From Nemertoderma westbladi (lineage: Eukaryota; Xenacoelomorpha; Nemertodermatida; Nemertodermatidae): a stretch of 38,803 nt of DNA. A program made the position numbers and the translations under genes. A model generated the notes under the pieces. It saw only the letters and a list, made by a program, of their open reading frames with translations, was not told the origin of the DNA and searched no databases. Where the stretch lies: contig JAUCBJ010006877.1 in assembly GCA_032718475.1 (NCBI GenBank), positions 1-38,803 of the forward strand, read 5' to 3'. Of the stretch, positions 1 to 12,200 are shown in pieces (position 1 is the first letter of the stretch; the number at the start of each line of letters is the position of its first letter).

Positions 1-3000
1 GGAAGGGTTTATGTGGAAGAACACCCGTGGTGGTGAACAGGCATTCCTTTAGGAAACAACGTAGAAGGGATTACTGTGCAAGATCACCCATGGTGGCGAA
101 CAGGCATTCCTTTAGGAAACAAAGTTGAAGGGTTTACTGTGGAAGATCACCCATGGTGGTGAACAGGCATTCCTTTAGGAAACAGAGTGGAAGGGTTTAC
201 TGTGGACGATCACCCATGGTGGTGAACAGGCATTCCTTTAGGAAACAAAGTAGAAGGGTTTACTGTGCAAGATCACCCATGGTGGTGAACAGGCATTCCT
301 TTAGGAACCAGAGTGGAAGGGTTTACTGTGGAAGATCACCCATGGTGGTGAACAGGCATTCCTTTAGGAAACAAAGTTGAAGGGTTTACTGTGGAAGATC
401 ATCCATGGTGGTGAACAGGCATTCCTTTAGGAACCAGAGTGGAAGGGTTTACTGTGGAAGATCACCCATGGTGGTGAACAGGCATTCCTTTAGGAAACAA
501 AGTTGAAGGGTTTACTGTGGAAGATCACCCATGGTGGTGAACAGGCATTCCTTTAAGGGTTTACTGTGCAAGATCACCCATGGTGGTGAACAGGCATTCC
601 TTTAGGAACCAGAGTGGAAGGGTTTACTGGGGAAGATCATCCAAGGTGGTGAACAGGCATTCCTTTAGGAAACAGTGCGGAAGGGTTTACTGTGGAAGAT
701 CACCCGTGGTGGCTAGCAGGCATTCCTTTAGGAAACAGAGTGGAAGGGTTTACTGTGGAAGATCACCCATGGTGGTGAACAGGCATTCCTTTAGGAAACA
801 AAGTAGAAGGGTTTACTGGGGAAGATCATCCAAGGTGGTGAACAGGCATTCCTTTAGGAAACAGTGCGGAAGGGTTTACTGTGGAAGATCACCCGTGGTG
901 GAGAGCAGGCATTCCTTTAGGAAACAGAGTGGAAGGGTTTACTGTGGAAGATCACCCATGGTGGTGAACAGGCATTCCTTTAGGAAACAAAGTATAAGGG
1001 TATACTGGGGAAGATCATCCAAGGTGATGAACAGGCATTCCTTTAGTTAAACATAGTGGAAGGGTTTACTGTGGAAGATCACCCATGGTGGTGAACAGGC
1101 ATTCCTTTAGGAAACAAAGTGGAAGGGTTTACTGTGGAAGATCATCCATGGTGGTGAACAAGCATTCCTTTAGGAAACAGAGTGGAAGGGTTTAATATGG
1201 AAGATCGCCCATGGTGATCTAGTGGATTTCCTTTAGGAAACAGAGTGGAAGGGTTTACTGTGGAAGATCATCCATGGTGGTGAACAGGCATTCCTTTAGG
1301 AAACAAAGTAGAAGGGTTTACTGTGGAAAATCATCCATGGTGGTGAACAGGCATTCCTTTAGGAAACAGAGTGGAAGGGTTTACTGTGGAAGATATACCC
1401 ATGATGGTGGTGAACAGGCATTTCTTTAGGAAACCGAGTGGAAGGGTTTACAGTGGAAGATCACCCATGGTGGTGAACAGGCATTCCTTTAGAAAACAGA
1501 GTGGAAGGGTTTAATGTGGAAGATCACCCATGGTGGTGAACAGGCATTCCTTTAGGAAACAGAGTGGAAGGGTTTACTGTGGAAGATCATCCATGGTGGT
1601 GAACAGGCATTCCTTTAGGAAACACAGTGGGAGGGTTTACTGTGGAAGATCACCCATGGTGGTGAACAAGCATTCCTTTAGGAAACAGAGTGGAAGGGTT
1701 TAATGTGGAAGATCACCCATGGTGGTGAACAGGCATTCCTTTAGGAAACAGAGTGGAAGGGTTTACCGTGGAAGATCACTCATTGTGATCTACTGGCTTT
1801 CCTTTAGGTAACAGAGTGGAAGGGTTTACTGTGGAAGATCGCCCATGGTTATCTACTGGCTTTCCTTTAGGAAACAGAGTGGAAGGGTTTAATGTGGAAG
1901 ATCACCCATGGTGATCTACTGGATTTCCTTTAGGAAACAGAGTGGAAGGGTTTACCGTGGAAGATCACCAATGGTGATCTACTGGCTTTCCTTTAGGTAA
2001 CAGAGTGGAAGGGTATACTGTGGAAGATCACCCATGGTGGTGAACAGGCATTCCTTTAGGAAACAGAGTGGGAGGGTTTCCTGTGGAAGATCACCCATGG
2101 TGGTGAACAAGCATTCCTTTAGGAAACAGAGTGGAAGGGTTTAATGTGGAAGATCACCCATGGTGATCTACTGGATTTCCTTTAGGAAACAGAGTGGAAG
2201 GATTTACCGTGGAAGATCACCCATGGTTATCTACTGGCTTTCCTTTAGGTAACAGAGTGGAAGGGTATACTGTGGAAGATCACCCATGGTGGTGAACAGG
2301 CATTCCTTTAGGAAACAGAGTGGAAGGGTTTACTGTGGAAGATCATCCATGGTGGTGAACAGGCATTCCTTTAGGAAACAGAGTGGGAGGGTTTACTGTG
2401 GAAGATCACCCATGGTGGTGAACAAGCATTCCTTTAGGAAACAGAGTGGAAGGGTTTAATGTGGAAGATCGCCCATGGTGGTGAACAGGCATTCCTTTAG
2501 GAAACAGAGTGGAAGGGTTTACTGTGGAAGATATACCCATGATGGTGGTGAACAGGCATTCCTTTAGGAAACAGAGTGGAAGGGTTTACTGTGGAAGATC
2601 ATCCATGGTGATCTACTGGATTTCCTTTAGGAAACAGAGTGGAAGGGTTTACCGTGGAAGATCACTCATTGTGATCTACTGGCTTTCCTTTGGGAAACAG
2701 AGTGGAAGGGTTTACTGTGGAAGATCGCCCATGGTCTACTGGCATTCCTTTGGGAAACAAAGTGGAAGGGTTAACTGTGGAAGATCACCCTTGGTGATGA
2801 ACAGGCATACCTTTAGGAAACAGAGTGGAAGAGGTTTACTGTGAAAGATCACCCATGGTGATCTACTGGATTTCCTTTAGGAAACAGAGTGGAAGGGTTT
2901 ACCGTGGAAGATCACTCATTGTGATCTACTGGCTTTCCTTTGGGAAACAGAGTGGAAGGGTTTACTGTGGAAGATCGCCCATGGTCTACTGGCATTCCTT

Positions 3001-5551
3001 TGGGAAACAAAGTGGAAGGGTTAACTGTGGAAGATCACCCTTGGTGATGAACAGGCATACCTTTAGGAAACAGAGTGGAAGAGGTTTACTGTGAAAGATC
3101 ACCCATGGTGATCTACTGGATTTCCTTTAGGAAACAGAGTGGAAGAGTTAACTGTGGAAGATCGCCCATGGTGGTGAACAGGCATTCCTTTAGGAAACAG
3201 AGTGGAAGGCTTTACTGTGGAAGATCACCCATGGTGGTGAACAAGCATTCCTTTAGGAAACAGAGTGGAAGGGTTTATGTGGAAGAACACCCATGGTGGT
3301 GAACAAGCATTCCTTTAGGAAACAGAGTGGAAGGGTTTACTGTGGAAGATATACCCATGATGGTGGTGAACAGGCATTTCTTTAGGAAACCGAGTGGAAT
3401 GGTTTACAGTGGAAGATCACCCATGGTGGTGAACAGGCATTCCTTTAGAAAACAGAGTGGAAGGGTTTACTGTGGAAGATCATCCATGGTGGTGAACAGG
3501 CATTCCTTTAGGAAACACAGTGGGAGGGTTTACTGTGGAAGATCACCCATGGTGGTGAACAAGCATTCCTTTAGGAAACAGAGTGGAAGGGTTTAATGTG
3601 GAAGATCACTCATTGTGATCTACTGGCTTTCCTTTAGGTAACAAAGTGGAAGGGTTTACTGTGGAAGATCGCCCATGGTTATCTACTGGCTTTCCTTTAG
3701 GAAACAGAGTGGAAGGGTTTAATGTGGAAGATCACCCATGGTGATCTACTGGATTTCCTTTAGGAAACAGAGTGGAAGGGTTTACCGTGGAAGATCACTC
3801 ATGGTGATCTACTGGCTTTCATTTAGGTAACAGAGTGGAAGGGTATACTGTGGAAGATCACCCATGGTGGTGAACAGGCATTCCTTTAGGAAACAGAGTG
3901 GGAGGGTTTACTGTGGAAGATCACCCATGGTGGTGAACAAGCATTCCTTTAGGAAACAGAGTGGAAGGGTTTAATGTGGAAGATCACCCATGGTGATCTA
4001 CTGGATTTCCTTTAGGAAACAGAGTGGAAGGATTTACCGTGGAAGATCACCCATGGTTATCTACTGGCTTTCCTTTAGGTAACAGAGTGGAAGGGTATAC
4101 TGTGGAAGATCACCCATGGTGGTGAACAGGCATTCCTTTAGGAAACAGAGTGGAAGGGTTTACTGTGGAAGATCATCCATGGTGGTGAACAGGCATTCCT
4201 TTAGGAAACAGAGTGGGAGGGTTTACTGTGGAAGATCACCCATGGTGGTGAACAAGCATTCCTTTAGGAAACAGAGTGGAAGGGTTTAATGTGGAAGATC
4301 ACCCATGGTGATCTACTGGATTTCCTTTAGGAAACAGAGTGGAAGGGTTTACCGTGGAAGATCACTCATTGTGATCTACTGGCTTTCCTTTGGGAAACAG
4401 AGTGGAAGGGTTTACTGTGGAAGATCGCCCATGGTCTACTGGCATTCCTTTGGGAAACAAAGTGGAAGGGTTAATTGTGGAAGATCACCCTTGGTGATGA
4501 ACAGGCATACCTTTAGGAAACAGAGTGGAAGAGGTTTACTGTGAAAGATCACCCATGGTGATCTACTGGATTTCCTTTAGGAAACAGAGTGGAAGAGTTA
4601 ACTGTGGAAGATCGCCCATGGTGGTGAACAGGCATTCCTTTAGGAAACAGAGTGGAAGGCTTTACTGTGGAAGATCACCCATGGTGGTGAACAAGCATTC
4701 CTTTAGGAAACAGAGTGGAAGGGTTTATGTGGAAGAACACCCATGGTGGTGAACAAGCATTCCTTTAGGAAACAGAGTGGAAGGGTTTACCGTGGAAGAT
4801 CACTCATGGTGATCTACTGGCTTTCCTTTAGGTAACAGAGTGGAACGGTTTACCGTGGAAGATCACTCATGGTGATCTACTGGATTTCCTTTAGGAAACA
4901 GAGTGGAAGGGTTTACTGTGGAATATCACTCATCGTGATCTACTGGCTTTCCTTTAGGTAACATAGTGGAAGGGTTTACTGTGGAAGATCGCCCATGGTT
5001 ATCTACTGGCTTTCCTTTAGGAAACAGAGTGGAGGGTTTACTGTGGAAGATCACCCATGGTGATGAACAGGCATTCCTTTAGGAAACAGAGTGGAAGGGT
5101 TTACTGTGGAAGATCAACCATGGTGATCTACTGGCTTTCCTTTAGAAAACAGAGTGGAAGGGTTTACCGTGGAAGATCACTCATGGTGATCTACTGGCTT
5201 TCCTTTAGGTAACAGAGTGGAAGGGTTTACTGTGGAAGATCGCCCATGGTTATCTACTGACATTCCTTTAGGAAACAAAATGGAAGGGTTAACTGTGGAA
5301 GATCATCCATGGTGATGAACAGGCATACCTTTAGGAAACAGAGTGGAAGGGTTAACTGTGGAAGATCACCCATGGTCTACTGGCTTTCCTTTAGGTAACA
5401 GAGTGGAAGGGTTTACTGTGGAAGATCATTCATGGTGATCTACTGGCTTTCCTTTAGGAAACATAGTGGAAGGATTTACTGTGGAAGATCACCCATGGTG
5501 GTGAACAGAGTGGAAGGGTTAACTGTGGAAGATCGCCCATGGTGGTGAACA
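1..5551. repeat. 63-bp minisatellite array, about 88 units
   Basis: The stretch is a head-to-tail array of a 63-bp unit, running off the left edge of the window and ending near 5551. The consensus has a core CATTCCTTTAGGAAACAGAG followed by GTGGAAGGGTTTACTGTGGA. Two unit types occur. Type A carries GGTGGTGAACAGGCATTCC and fills the first 1.2 kb. Type B carries GGTGATCTACTGGCTTTCC or GGATTTCC, first appears near 1210 and is interspersed to the right end. Because 63 is a multiple of three, one + frame stays open for long runs (for example 153-380, 580-1050, 2509-2844), giving 21-residue repeats. Units with 1 to 3 bp indels break this frame repeatedly, so I read the array as non-coding. It lies about 390 bp upstream of the transporter ATG. 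Confidence 0.97.
2605..3104. repeat. 250-bp higher-order duplication inside the minisatellite
   Basis: A four-unit block (252 bp less a net 2 bp of indels) is duplicated in tandem at 2605-2854 and 2855-3104. It is recognisable by the short unit CCCATGGTCTACTGGCATTCC (3 bp missing) and the unit GTGGAAGAGGTTTACTGTGA (1 bp added). The same block recurs near 4305-4554, at an offset of 1450 bp from the second copy, with the following units also shared. This shows segmental duplication within the array, as expected for unequal exchange. Confidence 0.88.
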
Positions 5552-5941
5552 GGCACACTTGGGCTAATTAAATAATATTACTAATGCGTAGAATTAGATA
5601 AAGTGAAACGATTATTTATAATATTAATTAACTTAATTATTTATAATATAATATGTGTATAGTATTTGATATTATGACTATGATAAATTATTTGTTTTAT
5701 ATGATAAATTTAAAAACATAATGACATTCTAATATATTATATATCACATTAATTCCATATTAAACCGGGTAAATTTATTTTTTTAATACCCATCTGGGAG
5801 ATCGGCTCCTCTCAGTCCAGCCCCATCTCCGAAATCTCACGCCCTCCACGACGGCCTCCGACCACCGCGCAAACAGAGCGAGTTTGAGCGGAGTAACGAT
5901 ATTATTTGATATTATTAATTATCCGATTTGATCAATTGAAT
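5552..5941 (+). promoter_or_regulatory. Upstream region and probable 5' UTR of the transporter gene
   Basis: Positions 5552-5780 are very AT-rich with no visible gene. Positions 5788-5895 are pyrimidine-rich and contain several CpGs (ACGCCCTCCACGACGGCC and nearby), which stands out from the surroundings and fits a 5' UTR or core promoter. I see no convincing TATA box at a fixed distance. An in-frame upstream start at 5906 would add 12 residues; the start at 5942 gives the more usual charged SLC1 N-terminus. The transcription start is not determined. Confidence 0.4.
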
Positions 5942-6257
5942 ATGGAAGGGAAATCACCAAAAGCGTCCTACAGACTTGACCCGGAATCGCAAGAAAACTT
6001 AATCCCAAAACATTCTTCTGGACAAAAGCTCAAGTTATTCTTGAAAAATAATCTTCTGCTATTCCTCACTATTTTGGCCATTATTGTCGGAATTCTTTTG
6101 GGAGTTTTTCTGAGAGACTACGAATTAACTAAAAGTCAAATCGCTTATATATCATTCCCAGGGGAGATGCTAGTTCGAGCATTAAAGTTGTTAGTGCTCC
6201 CTCTTGTAGCGACGAGTATGATCGCTTCCTGTGCCAGTTTGGACGCCACAACATCAG
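5942..6257 (+). CDS. Transporter exon 1 (N-terminus, TM1, TM2)
   Basis: Encodes residues 1-105 plus one base. TM1 lies at about 36-57 and TM2 at about 72-98. The donor is CATCAG|GTAAGT. Intron phase is 1. Confidence 0.92.
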
Positions 6258-9200
6258 GTAAGTTTGTTGGTTTCATATTCACTCATTAGATATATTTATA
6301 TATATGGGCGGGAACTATGGCAATTGTCCCTTGGACAATTATTCCACCCGCACTATTCACCCCATAGATAATAGTACGTAGTCCATTTCCAAACATAGAA
6401 AATGACCCACCAATGACAAGTGTCACTCGAGGACAATTGCAGCCCCCATGCGACAAACAATTAACTCGTAGAAAAAATTGTCGCCCCGGACTATTGTCTC
6501 TGGACAATTGCACCCTGGACAATGGCTCCTGGACAATTGCACCCCGGACAATTTCCCTTAGGATAATTGTCCCCCGAAAACAATTATGCCATATTTTCGA
6601 AAACACAAAATACAATATTGAAGTAATATTTAAATGAAAACAAACGAATGTTAAAGATGATTGCCAATCAAAATAATTACTTAGCTTTTCAAAAAGATTC
6701 CGTTTTTCCACATGACAAGTAAGAAATTAAAAGTAAAGTTTTAAAAGTAAAAATAAATGGGTAATTATATATGTCTTCCGTATTTATACTCGGGAAGCAT
6801 TTTCACCTGGAGAGATAATTATCCCCGAAGGTAGGCTGGGGGCATAATGGTCCAGGTCTCAATAGTTTTGAAACGATTCGAATATTCGTTACTAATATTG
6901 TGTAATTTTCTTTAGGTAAGATTGGTGGTCGAGTTATTGCTTACTACATGGGTACTACCTTTATTGCTATCATACTTGGAATAGTTCTAGTAGTGAGTAT
7001 AAGACCCGGGGACCTTCAGGAAAGAACCGATGAAACTTACTCCAACACAAAGGACGTAGGTGATACAATAATGGACCTAATTCGCAATATGGTACCAGAT
7101 AATATTGTATCAGCTTGTTTCTCATTGGTTAGTTAGTGCTACTATACCAGATGTTTATTTAATTAGTGGTCATATGTATCATCATTGTATTAGAGCCTGT
7201 TTCTCATTGCCAAGTAATCTAGCAATAACATATCATCCTTTATTGGGAAATTTTTTAATATTACTTATTATTATTATTTTATCTTGGTCAATGAGATATA
7301 AGAACAACAATACATATATTTTACAAATACTTGACTATTTTCTTAGCGCGAGTCTAATTTATTATTATTTGTAATAAATATAAATAATTAATATCAGCAG
7401 CCTCAATGATTTCTATCAATTTACACTAATCAGATCTCAGTAACTAATAGAAGGGGTGGAAGTAGGTTCCATCGACTGCAACTCTATAAATGATCCATAA
7501 TAATGATCCCACTGCTATAAAGCAAGCCGATGTTGCTCTCAATATTCCGAATTATAGCCTCTTGAACGGACGAAAATGCAACAATATCCTCCAGAATGAA
7601 ATGTATTGTAGTAAACACTGGAGATAATTAGACATGTCTTTGCCTACAGCTTTACGAAATTTAGGAATGATGTGATGGTCCTGGAACTCCTTGATAATCG
7701 TCAGCCACCCAGATTATGGGCGCTACTTCAACTGTCACACTTTGTAAAGCCGGATAAATGAGTCCACCCTGGGTATGTCGTATCGCATTGTGGTGCAACG
7801 TAACCAGACCACGTTCTTGCAATCAAGGGTGTAAACGGTTCAACAAATCCTATCACACATTCTTTTTACATTGACCATCATTGTCTACCCACTCCACAAA
7901 GGCTCTCTATCTAAATATGGTGACATAAATACGATGTAAAGATAGCATTAAAATATAATGTATACCTTTAGCAAGTTACCATGGGCTCAGTCCATTTCCA
8001 ATAATAAAAAAAGGGTCAAGAATTGGTGAACATGAGAGCTAGGAAACACAGGAGGCAACCCAAAAGATCCTCTCTCTTGGCTTACGAAATTGTAACTGGT
8101 TCGGCACGGGATCGAATCACATGCCGAAACAGTTAGAAGCGAAGCGAGTGATCACTCAACCAACTTGTGTAGCTGGTAGAATCTGCTTGATTGATAGATT
8201 TACTGGGTATAGACAGACATCTTAAAACTAGAGTGGGTTATGTTAGCCTCCACCTTTTATACTATTTCTCAACAACTTTCAATTTACTGTTGACTACTAC
8301 TACAACATTGACTACCCCACCCCACAAATCGATTATTGCGAACAAATTAGCCTTAAAATCACTGCAAAATTAGTACTAGAAGTTACTCATGACCACAATA
8401 GGTGAAAGGCGAAACGTGTGTCACATTATTTAAAGTTAGCGAATTTTGGGCTTTTCATGATTTGTTACTTGAAACCAACGTTTTACGCGACTACCCAATT
8501 CTAAAAAATATACTTTATTATTTTTCAAAGTAAAAATGAAAAATTTGAGAATATGTTAATATGATATTGCTCATTTATCTAGCGTCTTCTGAATAATGGC
8601 TCCCAAAGCCCCTACCCCACCCCCCACTGCTCGCCCAAATTCCTTTATAATAACAGTGTTGTACCAGATATGCGATGCGACTGCTTTTCACGTATCCCAC
8701 TACAAGTAGGTACATCAACTTCCAACATTTCTGCACCATTCCCTGGCTTTCCTATTTACTCAGTGCTACCTACTCCGTCTGGAGCTAGAGGGAGCGAGAG
8801 GTATGGTACGGGGTACTAGTGGCTATTGGGAACATCCGGGTTCCAAAATAGACCGAAACAATCTATCGAGTTATATAGGGGTCCTTATTCACTATTTTTA
8901 TTATCAAATTGAAAAAAAATTTCATAATCCATAAAAAAAAACTATATCGGTAGTGTAAAATATAATTGCTTATGTTTTTTAATTTTAGTACATTACCAAA
9001 TATAACAACGTTTCTTATACTGATGCTTATGGAAAGACGAAATACAGAATGGAAGGATACAAGAGTGAGTTAAATTATATAAGAATATATAACACAATTA
9101 TATATTTATGAGAACACTCTCCTCCTGTTCCACCATTATTGGTAAATTACCATCTATGCCTGGTCAGCCCACCGCAGCTGATTATGAGTTCTTAACCTAG

Positions 9201-12200
9201 AAACAAGGAGGTCCTAATTACGAGACAAGATCGGCCTTTGTAACAACATGGCCTGTGCATTTAGAGAGTCTGTTGCACCTTCTGTATTCAGAAAGATATG
9301 CACAGAATTGCACAATGTAGGGATGCTAATTATACTTGCTGCTTACTTAACTTTTAGGTTCTGCGAATGGAACGAACATACTGGGTGTGATGGTATTCTC
9401 GTTGGCCCTCGGTATATTCATTGCTCGACTGAAGGAAAAGGGCCATCCAGCCAAACTATTTTTTGTGTCAATAAACGAGGCTTTTATGTCACTTGTTTAT
9501 ATTGTTATGTGGTGAGTGCAAACAATATTAATAAAACGTTTCAATAATTATAATGAAGTTGAACATAATTTAAAAACACATACTGGAAGTCAGTACATCA
9601 GCCAACACTACAAGTTTTCCTCTGTAATCTAATACTAATTTACTCAATTATTAAGTTAATTAAAGTATAAAATCCTTCAATTTTAAAACACATTACAAAT
9701 ATGAGAAAAACTATTTCACCAACTGACTGTAAATTGAGGTACAGTGGGGGAAATTCAAAGTTGTGCAGTTGCAGTCATCACGATTACAACTACGGTTCTG
9801 TGATTGCATTGGCCAGACAGATGGATACATCGGCCACAAAACACCATCAGGCGTTTTGAGGCTCTTCGGCAACCCCTAAGGCACAGCAGTGAAGAGCGCA
9901 ACATCGCGAAGCTGACTTTTCGCCGTGTCACAAGCCACACACAACGAATACCGAACGTCCCTTCGCGCATATCACCCAGTTTCATTGTCTTCAGTTATTG
10001 TTATAGCCCCACCCAGTAAGGTAATTAAAACTATTTGTATAGTGAAAATGTTGTAGTAAATCAATTGTGTATAATTTTTGCCCGTAATAAAATTTGGAAA
10101 TTTAAAGCATAATGTTCAAAATAATGATACAATAATTATTATTATTATTATTATCTTTTAATCCACGCCATTAAGGCACATAGTAAAAATAAGTACATAA
10201 TTAAATTGGACAATATTGAATACACAGGTAGATGAGTCTAAATAATATGGAGTACATGAAAAGCATAAGTAAGTAATATTATTAACTATTAGCACAGCAC
10301 AACTATATTACAGTAATTAGTGTTATTTTACGTAATTTAAGTTCAACATTTCACGAATACGCGAAACGCCATGTTGGCGACAGATAACAGACACACCCCG
10401 TAGGATGCTATTGTCAATGTTGTCAACCCTGTTGAACAAACTCGTAATCGATTTATAACGTAAGTGAATGAATAAAGGTATATTCAGTAGACCAAATGTC
10501 AGAGAAATACTAGTGGATTCTCCATCAGTTATACGGGGTATTTTAAATAGAAATCTAGCACAATTATTGTATGCTACTCGTAGTTTATTATGTGCACTGT
10601 CAGAATAGCTGCGCTTTGCCCAGAGCGAGTTGCAATATATGGGGGTGCAATAGGCTCGGAATAAAGCAAGCTTAACTGGTCGGCTGCAATTGCCAAACTT
10701 GCGTAGCAACATATTACCACGTGCGTATAAGCTATTAGTCTGCTTACGGATATCAAAATCGTCATCTAACGTACAATGTATTAAATGTCCTAAGTAGTTA
10801 AATTTATCAACAATATCAAGTTTCACATCATAAAGAAATACTGCGGACTTAGCGCTGCAGCTTATATCTCTTGGTAAAAAATACATACATTTAGATTTCT
10901 TCTTATTGAAAGTCATAGAGTTATTAGAGGCGTAACTAACAGCAACATCTATTAACTTTTGTAACCCGTAAATTGAGTTTGACAGCAAACAGATATCATC
11001 AGCATAACCCAAGTGATTTACCCTGATATTACCCATATAACATCCAACCCCGCTTAATGTTAATTGAATGCTTAAATCATCTAAATAAACATTGAAAAAC
11101 AGGGGAGACAGAATGCCACCCTGTTTTGTACCATTAGTCACCGTAAATTTCGGTGAGACTATACCCGCCCAAACAACACACATCAACTGCGACCTATACC
11201 AATAAATAATCAGACGCACAATATATAGGGGAATATTTCGATCAATAAGTTTGCGAAAAAGTACAAAGTGGTTAACTTTGTCAAAAGCTTTGCTGGCGTC
11301 TAGCATACACACATAAACGGGTGTGTTCTTACTTAAATAATAATTGAGAATCTCTTTTAGGGCATATACGCAGGTTTCAGTGCCAAGCTTCGACTTGAAG
11401 CCAAACTGGTTATCGGTAGTGTACAGAAGGGAAAGACACCTATGTAAGATAACATTTTCTAAAATTTTACTGAGCACTGTAGCAATTGAAATACCTCTAT
11501 AATTATCCTTAGACGTGTGGTCATCATTCTTATCCTTAATTAACGGAATTATAATAGATTCCATCATACCAATCGGCATGTAACCGTGGACAAAAATACC
11601 AGTAAAAATAATAGATAGAATATTTAACAAAGAAACACAACAGCCATTTATAAAGTGTTCCGCCAGAAGGCCATCTGGGCCGACGGCCTTGCCACGAGAC
11701 AGATTATTAATCGCCATAAATGTTTCAACAGGAGATACAATATTATCAGCACCAAAAACGGTTTCCTTCAAACGACTGTGTACAAACTCTCGACTGGAGT
11801 CGTCTTTTACACTATTTAGTAGATCATCAAAATGTGATTTCCACATATCGCAGATTTCCCCTGGCCCATTTGCATCACCTACCCTGCTAGGGAGTGGAGC
11901 AAAATCGCACGCTTGTTTATGAACCCCAGACCAAAATTCATTACTGCTAGTGCCTTTAATAAGGGCATTTGCGAGTTTTTCCTCTCGAAATTTTTGTTCA
12001 TTACGTTTACATTCCCGAAGAGAACGTTTAAATTGTGCTTTGCTGCACAGGTATTTCCTATGAATTTCACCATCCCTTGGAGATCCAATAGACCGCCAAG
12101 TTTTAAGCCATTTTCTGGACTCCTCGTATTTATCTTTTACAATATCATTCCAGCCAGGAATGTGGGGGGCAGTGTTACTTTTAGTTTTCCGTGGACTAAT

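Noticed and set aside
153-3596. Open frames in the minisatellite as genes for repeat proteins
   Set aside because: Openness follows from a unit length divisible by three. Indels of 1-3 bp repeatedly end the frames, and no splice or start context supports translation.
1-5551. CRISPR array
   Set aside because: Units are contiguous without unique spacers, and the surrounding genes are eukaryotic.
9755-10019. Overlapping frames on both strands in intron 4
   Set aside because: Neither frame shows a recognisable motif and both are short; I cannot tell a relic from chance.
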